NCBI RefSeq assembly: GCF_003597395.2
Contig: NC_133773.1
Coordinates: 62,147,380 to 62,211,379 of the forward strand
DNA: 64,000 nucleotides
Reading direction: 5' to 3'
Source: Chelonoidis abingdonii
Lineage: Eukaryota > Chordata > Testudines > Testudinidae
A model generated the notes under the pieces. It was not told where the DNA came from and did no database searches. It saw only the letters and a list, made by a program, of their open reading frames with translations. How positions within the stretch are numbered: position 1 is the stretch's first letter; every line of letters starts with the position of its first letter. Below, one piece after another: positions 11,581-22,340 of the stretch. The position numbers and the translations under genes were made by a program.

Positions 11581-12801
11581 TTAAAGCTTTCTGATGTGCA
11601 GCGCTTCTTGGTGTGCTCTTCTAATCGCCCTGGTGTCTTGCTGCACGTAATCAGTGGCCGTGATTTGCCTCAACCTCCCCTCCGCCATAAATGTCTCCCC
11701 CTTACTCTCACAGATATTGTGGCACACAGCAAGCAGCAATAACAATGGGTATTGGTTTGGCTGAGGTCTGAGGGAGTCAGTAAAGTGCTCCAGCGTTCCT
11801 TTAAATGTCAAATGCACATTCTACCACCATTCTCACTTGCTCAGCCTATAGTTGAACAGCTCCTGATACTTCCAGGCTGCCTGTGTATGGCTTCATGAGC
11901 CATGGCATTAGGTAGGCTGGGTCCCCAAGGATAAACTATAGCATTTCAACATCCCCAATGGTTATTTTCTGTCTGGGAAGTAATCCCTGCTGCAGCCGTT
12001 TAAACAGATTAGTGTTTCTGAAGACGCGAGTGTCATGAACCCTTCCTGGCCATCCCACGTTGATGTTGGTTGAAATGTCCCTTGTGATATCACCAGTGCT
12101 TGCAGCACCACTGAAAAGTACCCCTTGTGGTTTTTACTGTTGCCCTGGTGCTCCAGTGCCAAGATAGGGATATGGTTCCTTCTATGCCCCACCACAGTTA
12201 GGGAATCCCATTGCAGCAAAGCCATCCATATGACCTGCACATATCCCAGAGTCACTACCTTGGTAGCAGCAGGTCAGTGATTGCTTGGCCACTTGCGTCA
12301 CAGCAGCCCTCACAGTAGAATGCCACTCCAAATTTGATGCCGGACTGACGGTAGCTGTCTGGAGTTGCAAGCTTCCACAGGGTATTGTCCACTCACTTCT
12401 CACTGTGAGGGCTCCTCTCATCTTGGTTTCTGGCGCTTCAGTAGTAGGGGAAGCAAGTCACAAAGTTCCCTGAAGTGCCGGTACGATACGAAAGTTTTCG
12501 CAGCCACTGGAATCGTCCCACACCTGCAATGCTATGCAATCCCACCAGTCTGCTTGTTGTCCCAGGCCAAGAATCGGCGTTCCATGGCTGGAACTGGCCA
12601 ATAGCACCATGATCTCCAAAAGCGCTGGGCCAGCGTTTGAGAGAATTCTGTGTCCATGTCCTCATCCTCTTGTCCAGTGCTGCGCCGCTCCTCACCCGAT
12701 TTTGCAGGTTCTGGTTCAGCTAAAAACTGAACGATAATGCGCTGAGGTGTTTACATGTTCATGACTGCTGCGTTGAGCTGAGTAGTCTCCATGCTTGCCA
12801 T
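11581..12801 (-). pseudogene. Harbinger DDE transposase (DDE_Tnp_4 / HARBI1-like), broken
   Basis: Minus-strand transposase of the PIF/Harbinger superfamily. The likely start is the ATG whose complement is at 12799-12801. Recognisable blocks in order on the minus strand are: FGDHGAIGQFQPWNADSWPG (about 12620-12560), GFAAMGFPNCGGA (about 12220-12180), HKGYFSVVLQALV (about 12130-12090), DGQEGFMTLASSETL (degraded from a WPGKVHDARVF-type block), a GDPAY motif near 11910-11930, and HNICESKGETFM near 11690-11715. The GDPAY aspartate belongs to the DDE catalytic set. Several frameshifts and an early stop in the N-terminal part mean it is inactive. It faces the Myb/SANT-like gene tail to tail. Confidence 0.82.
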
Positions 12802-13496
12802 GTATGGCGTCTGCACAGCTAACCCAGGAAAAAAGGAGTGAAATGGTTGTCTGCCATTGCTTTTCATGGAGGGAGGAGGGAGAGGGGGGACTGATGAGTG
12901 TACCCAGACAACCCGCGACAATGTTTTTGCCCATCAGCATTGGGATCTCAACCCAGAATTCCAATGGGCAGGGGAGACTGTGGGAACTATGCATAGCTAC
13001 CCAAGTGCAACGCTATGGGAGTCAATGCTCGCCTCGATATATGGACGCACACCACTGAATTAATGTGGTTAGTGTGGCTGCTGCACTTGACTTTATAACA
13101 ATTATGTTGCCAAAAAATGCGAATTCTGTAAAATTGGAGTAATTCCGTGTATTAGACATTACCCCAAATTAGCAGTGTGCTCTCCTGTATGCCCAAGTGT
13201 GTAAGTTCCAAGCACTACATTGACCAGTGGTCTTGGAAGTGGCTTCCTAATAAACGTGAACTCAGAAACTTGATTGCATGAGCACATTTCATTAGTAGTA
13301 TCTTCTTATGTACACAACTCCCAGGAATAGCCTAAAGAGGCTTCTCCAAGAGAGGTCAAGAATTAGTTGTGATGAGGAAAAATCTGGCCTGTGCTTTTGG
13401 GAGGGGGTATGGGAAATATTTGTTTAATTCTCAACAGCAGGTCCTTGGACAAGGGACGCAGGAAATTTTCTATACAAAAATTGTTATTTTCTTGTT

Positions 13497-14171
13497 TGTG
13501 ACAAAGTTCTCCTCTAATCCTATGGTGGGTCCTGCGCTTATTGGCGGAATTTGTTCACCTCATGATCTTCCCTTCTTGTGGAACCCACAGTCTGCGGTCC
13601 AACTCGCTCCTTGTTCTGATCAGGAGTTGGGAGTTTTGGGGAGAACCCGGGGCCGCCCTCTACTCTGGGGGGTTCCGCCAGGGCCCTTGTGGATTTGCAG
13701 CTGTCTATAGTGCCTCTGTAACAGTGCTTATGACAGCTACAACTTCCTGGGTCTACTTCCCATGGGCCTCCTCCAACATCCTCTTTATCCTCACACAGGA
13801 CCTTCCTTCTGTCTGATAACGCTTTGCCTCCCTTCAATCCTCCAGGCAGTACAAGCTTCTCGCTCCAGCTCTGCCTTCTTGCTCCAGCTCCTCACACACC
13901 TCCTTCTTCTTCTGGCTCCCCTCATGCCTGACTTGAGTGAGCTCCTTATTTTAAACCAGGTGTCCTGATTATCCTGCCTTGATTGGCTGAGGTAGTTCTA
14001 ATTAAGTAGCTTATCCTACTTTATAGAAAGATCTTAATTGGCTCCAGGTGCCTTGATTAACCTGGAGCAACTGCCATTTGGTTACCAGGGTACTAGGGAT
14101 TTGTTTAGCCTGGGACTAACATACCTGTTTCTCAGTACTTTACTGTAGCCATCTGGCCTTGCCCCATCACA
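13497..14171 (+). mobile_element. solo LTR-like repeat, copy 1
   Basis: Begins TGTGACAAAGTTC and ends GCCCCATCACA, so the termini form TGTGA/TCACA. The same sequence recurs in the same orientation at 26407-27085. Flanking 5-mers are TTGTT and CTGTC, which differ by two transitions and could be a decayed target duplication. There is no coding region; the C-terminal half is rich in CTCC and CTTGATTGGCT repeats. The length (675 bp) and TG...CA ends fit an LTR, but with no internal element seen the family stays unknown. Confidence 0.6.
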
Positions 14172-14521
14172 CTGTCAGTAGGAAGAAATATAGAAGATTA
14201 AAGTTCATAGACAATTCTTACTATAGCTACCGTTTTTGATATTTAAATGCAGTTATATAGAAAGGGAGACTCGTCAGAGTGAATTCCATTTCTGTAACTA
14301 TAAGGTTCTTATTTACTGAGACCTCCCTGCATGAGGAGTACTAGGAAGCCCACAACTAACAGTGCTTGTTAACCTGTGAGAATAATTGCACCTGCTGTTG
14401 ATCCATACAACAGAATTACACTTCATGATGTAAAAGTTACTTTACCCCCAAAATATTTAAGATGTTAGTTATATTTTGCATTACCTGGTAACAGTTCTGC
14501 AGGCTGATTGTTAACTATATC

Positions 14522-14828
14522 CAGGGGCAGCTCTCTCTCTTTTTTTTTTTTTTGCCGCCCCAAGCACAGCAGTCAGGGAGCCTTCAGCGGCGGTTCTGCA
14601 GGCGGTCCGCTGGTCCTGTGGATTTGGCAGCATTTCTGCGGGTGATCTACTGGTCCCGCGCCTTCGGTGTACTTGTCGCCGAAGCCGCGAGAGCAGCGGA
14701 CCTCCCACAGAAATGCCGCCGAAGGCTCCCTGACTGCCACCTTCGCAATGACTGGCACGCCCCCCCTTCCCCCCCAGCTTGCCGCCCCAGGTACATGCTT
14801 GCTGCGCTGGTGCCTGGAGCCACTCCTG
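14522..14828. mobile_element. hAT-type MITE with perfect 8-bp duplication
   Basis: Begins CAGGGGCAGCTCTC and ends GGAGCCACTCCTG, imperfect inverted copies of CAGGGGCGGCTC-type ends. It is flanked by identical 8-bp sequences ACTATATC (14514-14521 and 14829-14836). The interior is GC-rich with a T run. The open frames on both strands here (14511-15064) run across the element boundary into unrelated DNA and are not genes. Confidence 0.88.
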
Positions 14829-15616
14829 ACTATATCCTTGAAAAACTGCCAGTTTCCTCTGCAATCTCTGATCCTTTCAGTGAAGAAATCCATAAAACTT
14901 GCCTGCTGAGTTGTTATGGTAGCTCCACCATCACCAGCTACTACTTGTTTTGTAAATTTAGCTACTTTGTCTTGGGAGACTTGGCATTTAATTATTCTCA
15001 TGGGCAAGATCTTGAGGTTCCTGTTTTTGGAGATCTTATTTTGTACATAAAAATGTTAAGATAAGCCTTAAGGGTGGCCTGGTAAGATAAAGTAGTCAGG
15101 GTAAGAAATGGAATTCAGTACAATTCTTTCTTTGCCACCTTAAAAACTTGAAGAAAGAAAATCAATGTGCAGATTCTGGATGCTGAGAGTTTTCAGCATT
15201 AATTAGTAACATTGCTGGGACTGATTATTGGGTCATTGTTTCTACAGTAACCCTTTAGAGATGAACAATGAGTGATTTTGAACAAAAAATTGGCTTGTCC
15301 TTTTTTGCTGCTTTATGTCTAAAGAGAGCCTGAAAGTGGCTTTTAAAAAGATCTGTGTGTTTGTTTTTTAACCATAAAAACATCAAGAATGTCATTGTCA
15401 ATTCTACTTCTGCTGGAGTGACCTAATGTATGTCTTGGAGCATGTACATTATGATTTCACAGACCTTAACTGTTTAATCTTTGGGTATGTCTACTCTATG
15501 GGATTATTCCAATTTTACATAAACCGGTTTTGTAAAACAGATTGTATAAAGTCGAGTGCACACGGCCACACTAAGCACATTAATTCGGCGGTGTGCGTCC
15601 ATGTACCGAGGCTAGC

Positions 15617-16149
15617 NNNNNNNNNNNNNNNNNNNNNNNNNNNNNNNNNNNNNNNNNNNNNNNNNNNNNNNNNNNNNNNNNNNNNNNNNNNNNNNNNNNN
15701 NNNNNNNNNNNNNNNNNNNNNNNNNNNNNNNNNNNNNNNNNNNNNNNNNNNNNNNNNNNNNNNNNNNNNNNNNNNNNNNNNNNNNNNNNNNNNNNNNNNN
15801 NNNNNNNNNNNNNNNNNNNNNNNNNNNNNNNNNNNNNNNNNNNNNNNNNNNNNNNNNNNNNNNNNNNNNNNNNNNNNNNNNNNNNNNNNNNNNNNNNNNN
15901 NNNNNNNNNNNNNNNNNNNNNNNNNNNNNNNNNNNNNNNNNNNNNNNNNNNNNNNNNNNNNNNNNNNNNNNNNNNNNNNNNNNNNNNNNNNNNNNNNNNN
16001 NNNNNNNNNNNNNNNNNNNNNNNNNNNNNNNNNNNNNNNNNNNNNNNNNNNNNNNNNNNNNNNNNNNNNNNNNNNNNNNNNNNNNNNNNNNNNNNNNNNN
16101 NNNNNNNNNNNNNNNNNNNNNNNNNNNNNNNNNNNNNNNNNNNNNNNNN
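15617..16149. other. assembly gap, 533 N
   Basis: A run of 533 N inside the reverse-oriented Harbinger derivative. Open frames reported across it are meaningless. The non-round length suggests an estimated, scaffolded gap, most likely unresolved because of the repeat family around it. Confidence 1.
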
Positions 16150-17370
16150 TGGGCTGAGCTCCAATGCCTGTAGGTCTAACATCATGGTCCGGGTGTTCAG
16201 GGTATATCTCGTCTTACCACCACCCCCCCTGAAAGAAAAGGGAAAATCATTTCTTGACTTTTTTGTGTCACCCTATGGTTACATGCATGCGTGCTGTAGA
16301 CGCGGTGAATACAGCATCCTCTCCCCTCCCTCCCCAGTGCAAGACGTACAATATGGACTGCTATCCATCGTCATCAACACCCGTGAGTGCTCTGGCTGGC
16401 CCCAGGTGAGGTCGGGCCGGGGGCGCGCTGGTAAAAAAAGGAAGAATCCTGTCATTCCCAGTAGATGGTAACAGAATGGCTTGGGAGACCGTCCTCATCA
16501 ATAAGCAACTGGGGCTGAGTTCCCCATCAGCTCCCCCCTCAGGTCTAAAGAAAAGATCTGTACTGCCTGGACTATCGTAGCAGCTGGAGGCTGCTCCCCT
16601 CCTTTTATCTCACGAAAAACTCAGTGTTTTCTTTAATTCTGCATTCCTTTATTATTCATCAACACAAATGGGGACACTGCATGATAGCCCAGAAAGGTTG
16701 GGGGAAGGGAATCACGGTTGAGGTTGTTGAGGGGCACCCCCGGAAATGGCATGCAGCTCATCATTTTCTGCGGACTGAACACGGACCGGCTGTGCTATCT
16801 GGTCTCTAGTACACTGCCCCATCATTCTAGCAGGACTGAACTCTATTTTTAGATAAACCAGAAAGGAGGATTGACTCTGGAGTCCACTCCCATTTTTGTC
16901 TTTGCCGCCCCCAGCCAACCTCACTAAGGCCAGCCAGGAAGCACCCACGACAGCAGCAGACGGTACAGAAATGATTGGAGTAACCATCAAATCTCAATCG
17001 CCAATTTAACAATGGCATGGCAGACGTACAGAACGACTGTAAACCATCTCTGCTACCTGCAATGGCATGAATGCTGCGTGTAAGCACTGCAGTACCCGCC
17101 TCCGTCAGCGGCATCCAGTGCACATACGGGTGACAGTGACAAAAGGCAAAACGGGCCTCCATGGTTTGCCATGCTATGGCGCTGCCAGGGCAAATCACAT
17201 GGAAAGGGCGTGAAATATGTTCTGCATTGATTTCACGGAGGAAGGAATGAGTGATGAATTTACCCAGAGTCACCCCGCGACACTGTTTTTTGCAGCATCA
17301 TGCATTGGGATCTCAACCCAGAATTCCAATGGGCGGAGGGAGACTGTGGGAACTATAAAGAGGCAGCAAG

Positions 17371-17462
17371 AAGAATCCTGTGCACCTTATAGAACTACAG
17401 ACGGTTTCGAGCATGAGCGTTCGTGGGTGAATTACTCACTTCGTCAGAATGCAGGAAGTGGA
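17371..17462 (-). repeat. interspersed repeat 'ACACGGCTAC' family, partial copy
   Basis: The reverse complement of this stretch matches the first two thirds of the repeat at 41796-41920 (shared blocks: GAATCCTGT.GCACCTTATAG, GAGCATGAGC.TTCGTGGGTGAA and CACTTCGTC.GA on this strand). It interrupts the Harbinger-derived sequence GGGAACTAT. A third relative is at 49190-49319. The family is not named here. Confidence 0.75.
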
Positions 17463-17862
17463 AAAGATACTGTTGGAACTATGGGATAGCTACGGGATAG
17501 GCTACCCACAGGTGCAACGCTCCGGAAAGTCGATGCTACCCGTTTCAGCACTACTCCTCTCGTCGGGGAGGAGTACAGAAACCGGTTTAAAGAGCCCTTT
17601 ATATCGATATAAAGGGCCTCGTTGTGTGGATGGGTGCAGCGTTAAATTGGTTTAACACTGCTAAAATCGGTCTAAACGTGTAGTGTAGACCAGGCCTTAG
17701 ACAGAGATTAGTTTTCTATACAGTTTTACCATTCATATAAGTTGAATAGACTATAGCAAAACGAAGTTAGAAAGCGTGGCTAAAAATCCTTTCTCATCTT
17801 AACTATTAAACCTTCACTTTCCAGCTCTTGTGATGTCATTTCTCTACTTCTACAATCAGAAG

Positions 17863-18008
17863 CAGTGCTTAATTTGTGCCAGGGCTGAGCCCTGGCTCCT
17901 CTGGGCTTCTCAGTCACAGCTCTGGCACCTCTGGGCTTGCCACATCATTTATGAAAGTAAAAAATTTGCTTGAGCTCCAGCACCTCTTTCATTACAAATT
18001 AAGCACTG
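17863..18008. mobile_element. hAT-type MITE with perfect 8-bp duplication
   Basis: Begins CAGTGCTTAATTTGT and ends ACAAATTAAGCACTG, exact inverted copies of 15 bp. It is flanked by identical 8-mers ATCAGAAG (17855-17862 and 18009-18016). At 146 bp it is non-coding. Perfect ends and a perfect duplication suggest it is among the younger insertions in this intron. Confidence 0.92.
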
Positions 18009-18577
18009 ATCAGAAGACACTACCTACCAATGTTTCAGCTCCAGCAATGGGAGTGCTAGCAAAGGCAAGGCTCCAGGCAGCTATCAGCTTTTTTTTTTTT
18101 TTAATTATTTTATTTAGGAAGTTTTATCAGGTTTACAAATCCATGCCATGTAAATATCAGAGACAAAACAATAATTGTTACCACAGTGAGATTTGTTTAG
18201 AGAAATATTAATATAGTAAAACAGCAATATAATCATCAGATCTCTCCATTTAACAGGATGTTACCAGATTACAGAGTCAGAATCTTTATAGTACCCATGA
18301 TATGCTTCTGGTGATATTATTAAAATAAGTAAAATCTCTGCACATATTTGACAGACCAAGCATGTCTATTAAATATTAATATTTAAAAGAAATTGGACTG
18401 GTGTGTTGTGATTTTTGCAGGCGAATGTACTTTGTCTTGGTATTGAATAAATAGTAATTAAATATATAAGTGCCTATTTATCCTCTAGTTGCTGAGAATG
18501 TAATTGGCTACCATCATTTTATGTACTACATTGCCTGACCCTGCTCACAGTGGGTCTATACAATATGCTCTTGTTTA

Positions 18578-18809
18578 GGCTTGGAGAAAAAGTGTATTTT
18601 TGAAATATTTTAGCTAATGTGTTTTAAAAACCCTAGTGTTGGCTGGGCAAGTTGTGTATATATATTTTGGCACACACAAGCAAGTATAGATAAGCCCTAG
18701 ATTCAGATACAACTTTCCCTATCTATACTAGGGTTTAAAACATGCTAGCTAAAGTAGTTTAGCGAACACATTTTAAAAATGAACATTTTATCCTAGACTA
18801 CACAAGCCC
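18578..18809. mobile_element. Harbinger-like MITE with TTA duplication
   Basis: Ends GGCTTGGAG and CTACACAAGCCC, flanked by TTA on both sides (18575-18577 and 18810-18812). Internally the left arm block TTAGCTAATGTGTTTTAAA is repeated inverted in the right arm (TTTAAAACATGCTAGCTAAA), so it can fold into a long hairpin. It is non-coding and diverged. Confidence 0.65.
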
Positions 18810-19904
18810 TTATTTTGTAGACCTGCTCTGAGCAGGGTTGGCCATACAGTGCTTAAAATGCTGATGTTGCCAGTACATTGTCAGTGCTAGCATTCCCATT
18901 GATGGAGCTGCTGAACCAGTGGAAGCAACAATGGAAAATTCTCGGAACAAATGCCAGCGCAGAGAAGAGTATAGGGTCTCTCAGGACAGACATGACCTGA
19001 ATTTCCAATATAAAAAACAAACAACACTTTCTCTTTGCCTTCATACATCATAAAGAAGCAAAAATGGGCAAAGTCCAATTCCCCTCCCACCCCGCCTTTT
19101 TAAGCTATCTTTAAAGAATTCAGAGCTTTCACCACTACATTTTACTATTATCTAAGTTCCCAGGCTGATACAGCATTTACACCAATGGGGACAAGGAGAT
19201 TTAACAAACTTTTTAAAAACTGGTTTGTGTCATAAAAACTCTTTAAAAGCTACTTGCAGTGGAGATGGGTTTTTTAAAAAGTGTGTTAAACTTTAGTTTT
19301 GCATTTGTTATCCAGAAACGTTATTCTATCTGTCTTATCAAAGAGGTCCTTAGTATCTTTGAAGTCCTGAGAACCTTTCTGGTTCCCTCTTCTAAGGCAC
19401 ATGATACACAAGTGGATTTACCTCACAGGCCACTACCATTCCTATGTGCTTTTTCTCTAAAGAATCGTGCACATCTGTGAAATAAGAGTATTTACAGGTG
19501 AGCGAGATTGCTCCTGAGTAATGCCACGCATTCTCTCTCAGAGAAGAGGCAGCTGTTCCTGCAGCACTGCCAGCCCATGGACCTAATTCAGATCTCCCAC
19601 ATAGCTGTGCAGAGCACTATTGCTGAGCCACCAAGCAGGCTAAACTAGAATATTTTCTTTTAAAATACATTCTTAAAAATACTTTTGACATTTCAAATGG
19701 TATCTTTTATGGTCCTTTGTTAATGTTTTTCATTAAACTAGTTTTGGGGCATGGTTGAATCTTAAAAAAGACATATTTGAAAGCCACAGATGAGTATCTT
19801 CATTATGGTCAGTGGATTCATAGGAACTGTGTCAATATAAACATTATCTCACTGTTTTGCACTTGTTAAATTATGTGACTGTACATGGTTTTCCTCACTT
19901 TCAG

Positions 19905-19949
19905 GTCAAGCAAACAAAGTTGCCAAGGAAGCAGCCAACAGATGGACTG
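19905..19949 (+). CDS. MND1: MND1 exon, 45 bp
   Basis: Short exon between the acceptor CACTTTCAG and donor GTGGGT. Its first two bases GT complete the Arg codon begun at 2249, and it then encodes QANKVAKEAANRWT plus the first base of an Asp codon. This peptide is nearly invariant among vertebrate MND1 proteins and lies at the turn into the C-terminal helices that pack against HOP2. Phase 1 at both borders matches the two neighbouring exons, which supports all three calls at once. Confidence 0.95.
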
Positions 19950-20957
19950 GTGGGTATGCATTTACAGTGGTCAACAACAATCCTAATTATGGCACTGGAG
20001 TGTAGCGAAACTCAACTCAAGAGTTCTGCTCAGTGACTTATAGGGCTTTTAAATTATATGTAATTTTTCAGCTAAGATGAGCCTTGATTCTGGAAGTGCA
20101 GGGAAGTAAGCCCCCTAGAAAAATGTTCTGTCATGTGTGCATATATGTGTGTTTCATGTATATAATTCACAACCTACCAGGTTAATTTTTTTTTAAAATG
20201 CACAGCAGACTTCCTCTCCTAGTAGAAACTTGGTTTGCCAGATTTCAGTCTGGAGCTAATTTCTACAGTTGATATCAGGAGACTTCAATAGCAGGAGTCC
20301 CTTAATGTTATTGATGTGGGTGGCACTGGCATAGAAAATGACATGGCTTATTTTATGAATGTAATCTTAATCTACATTTTTAATGCGTTTTAAATTTACA
20401 GTGCTATATAGAGGTTGTGTTGTCGCTGGTGTGCATTCAGATGCAAATATATGTGGAGTGATAAAGTAATTATTCTTGCTTAGAGTATATAGTTCATTTG
20501 CTCAGTGTCACAGATGAAATCTATAAGCTGTTGCAGTTTTGAAGAAGGTTACTGCATTATGTTCTTATGGAAATATTTTACCCATTATTTTCTCCTCCCT
20601 TTTGCTCTGCAGGTGATTTGTTTTACATATTGCCCTTTTGCAGAGCAAACAATGTGTATTTTTCATTTGAGTTTTAATTGGTGGGAATATTGTGTTTGTA
20701 AATTACATTTTTTCAGAATTTGTCCCTGTTCACTGTATAGTAAGTGAATAGTCAATCTTTTCTAGAAACAGAGAAGTGGTAGGCGATAAATTGTATTCCA
20801 GATTTTATAGAAAAAGAAGAATCTTTTAATGGTTATTTCTTCTTGTCGTTTATATCTTATATTTGAACAAAATTGTTGTTATTACTGCCCCATTGTGAAA
20901 CAGGAAAAAGTATTTATTTTAAAAGATCACTTCTGTGTGGGTATTGAGTGTTTCTAA

Positions 20958-21346
20958 GGCGTGGTCTACACTACGCTGTTAAACCGATTTTAACAGCGTT
21001 AAATCGATTTAACGCTGCACCCGTCCACACTACACTGCTCTTTATATCGATTTAAAGGACTCTTTAAATCGATTTCTGTACTCCTACAAAATGAGAGTAA
21101 TGCTAAAATCGATATTACTATATCGGAATAGTGTTAGTGTGGACGGAAATCGACATTATTGGCCTCATTATTTTACAGTAGCTACCCACAGTGCACTGCT
21201 CCAGAAATCGATGCTAGCCTCAGATCATGGACGCACACCACCGAATTAATGTGCCTAGTGTGGACGCGCACAATCGACTTTATATTATCTGTTTTATAAA
21301 ATCGGTTTAAGCTAATTCGAATTTATCCTGTAGTGTAGACGTAGCC
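20958..21346 (+). mobile_element. full-length Harbinger MITE
   Basis: Begins GGCGTGGTCTACACTAC and ends GTAGTGTAGACGTAGCC, inverted apart from a few bases. Flanks are TAA (left) and TGA (right), a probable TAA site with one change. The body is filled with TCGAT and AAATCGATTT motifs and contains ACGCTGCACCCGTCCACAC and GACGCACACCACCGAATTAA, both shared with the ends of the large elements at 7010-13164 and 15483-17696. It is therefore a deletion derivative that could have been moved by their transposase. Confidence 0.85.
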
Positions 21347-22071
21347 TGAGAGGTGTTTGAGAGATGGTACTTCGCTCTCTAATCTGTAACCTGGTTCCAT
21401 ATTGTAGCATATCTGTGCTCAAGAGCAATTTTATAATCAAATATCTGTTGGTAAAAACTTGACTTCAAAGATACATAGTCATGGAGCAGCTTGATAGATA
21501 ATTCCCCCTAATGTAAACAATTGCTAAATTACAGAGGTTAGCATAACAATCAAATCATCAGTTTTATATTAATCTAAGATGTAATGTAAAATATAATTAA
21601 AGGATAATGAATAATTATGATAAAATAATCAATACAAAATAAAACCACTTACCGAAGCTTAAGTATTTTGAAGTTTGTTTTTTCCCAGATTTTTCAAACT
21701 AAATCCATATTATGCAACCCAAAAAAAGAAATGTCTTACTTTGTTGAAAGTAAAATAATGGCTTTAGTGGCAAGTAGATTTATCATTAATTAACTTATAG
21801 ACCACTGACACCACATTCTTTGATGGTTAAAATACATGTACTAAAGAATTACATAGTTTTGACTCCAGGAGTTTACTTAAAATTCTAAATAGGGAAAAAC
21901 CTTGGACATTTCTTTGTTACTTTATGACAATATATGCGTTTTCTACGTTACAGAATTTTATTGTATTTGTTCACAGTTGTCTTCTGTCAAGCTAGATGAT
22001 ACAGCAGACCAGGACTTAGCAGTCAACATGTAGCAGGGCAAATCATGTTCAGGTTCATGTTAGCTAACTTA

Positions 22072-22340
22072 GGGCTTGTCTACACTGGCACTTTACAGCG
22101 CTGCAACTTTCTCACTCAAGGGTGTGAAAAAACACCCCCTCCCCCCAAACACAGCAAGTTTCAGCGCTGTAAAGTGCTAGTGTAGACAGTGCACCAGCAC
22201 TGGGAGCCGTGCCTCTCGTGGAGGTTTGTGTGTTTTTACAGCACTTGGAGAGCTCTCTCCCAGTGCTGTGCCGTGCCTACACAAGCCACGTTATAGTGCT
22301 GCAGCGGCAGCGCTTTAACGTTGCCACTGTAGAGTAGCCC
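22072..22340. mobile_element. Harbinger-like MITE with TTA duplication
   Basis: Begins GGGCTTGTCTACACTGGCAC and ends GCCACTGTAGAGTAGCCC, inverted with few mismatches, with TTA on both sides (22069-22071 and 22341-22343). It contains several copies of CAGCGCT/AGCACTG in both orientations. It is non-coding and belongs to a different subfamily from the 20958 element. Confidence 0.85.

Larger units (their letters stand above)
7010..13164 (+). mobile_element. two-gene Harbinger (PIF) DNA transposon, decayed, interrupted by CR1
   Basis: The left end carries CTGGTCTACATAAATT and the CCTGCACCCGTCCACAC subterminal block. The right end carries GGACGCACACCACTGAATTA followed by a degraded copy of the terminal sequence. 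These are the same end sequences as the MITE at 20958-21346. Inside are two convergent pseudogenes: a Myb/SANT-like DNA-binding protein on + (9324-11322) and a DDE transposase on - (11581-12801), the usual two-protein content of PIF/Harbinger elements. A CR1 LINE (7151-9084) split the left arm: the subterminal sequence stops at about 7150 and resumes at about 9085. A clean 3-bp target duplication is not visible, so both outer ends are uncertain by a few bases. Confidence 0.8.
15483..17696 (-). mobile_element. large non-autonomous Harbinger derivative, reverse orientation
   Basis: The left end reads GGGTATGTCTACTCTATGGG and continues with the sequence seen, in reverse complement, at the right end of the MITE at 20958-21346 (including AATTCGGCGGTGTGCGTCCA). 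The right end reads GTGTAGTGTAGACCAGGCC and includes CTTTATATCGATATAAAGGG. Flanking trinucleotides are TTT and TTA, compatible with a decayed TTA/TAA site. The inside (16150-17560) shows no transposase motif that I recognise, and about a quarter is an N gap. A separate repeat is nested at 17371-17462. Confidence 0.75.
2250..19904 (+). other. MND1: large transposon-filled MND1 intron
   Basis: A 17.7-kb intron between two in-phase MND1 exons. Unique-looking AT-rich DNA covers about 2250-4626, 4865-6126, 13165-13496, 14172-14521, 14829-15482, 18009-18577 and 18810-19904; I see no gene there. The rest is the solo LTR, two Harbinger-family elements, a CR1, an LTR-like repeat and MITEs listed separately. 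A possible MITE end (GGCCTTGTCTAGATG near 4140) has no visible partner. The 111-residue frame at 3788-4123 has no recognisable motif. Confidence 0.85.

Noticed and set aside
14552..15064. 170-residue open frame
   Set aside because: Half lies in the hAT element at 14522-14828 and half in unique intron DNA; no family resemblance.
15426..16471. Open frames of 201 to 292 residues
   Set aside because: Mostly undetermined residues over the 533-N gap.
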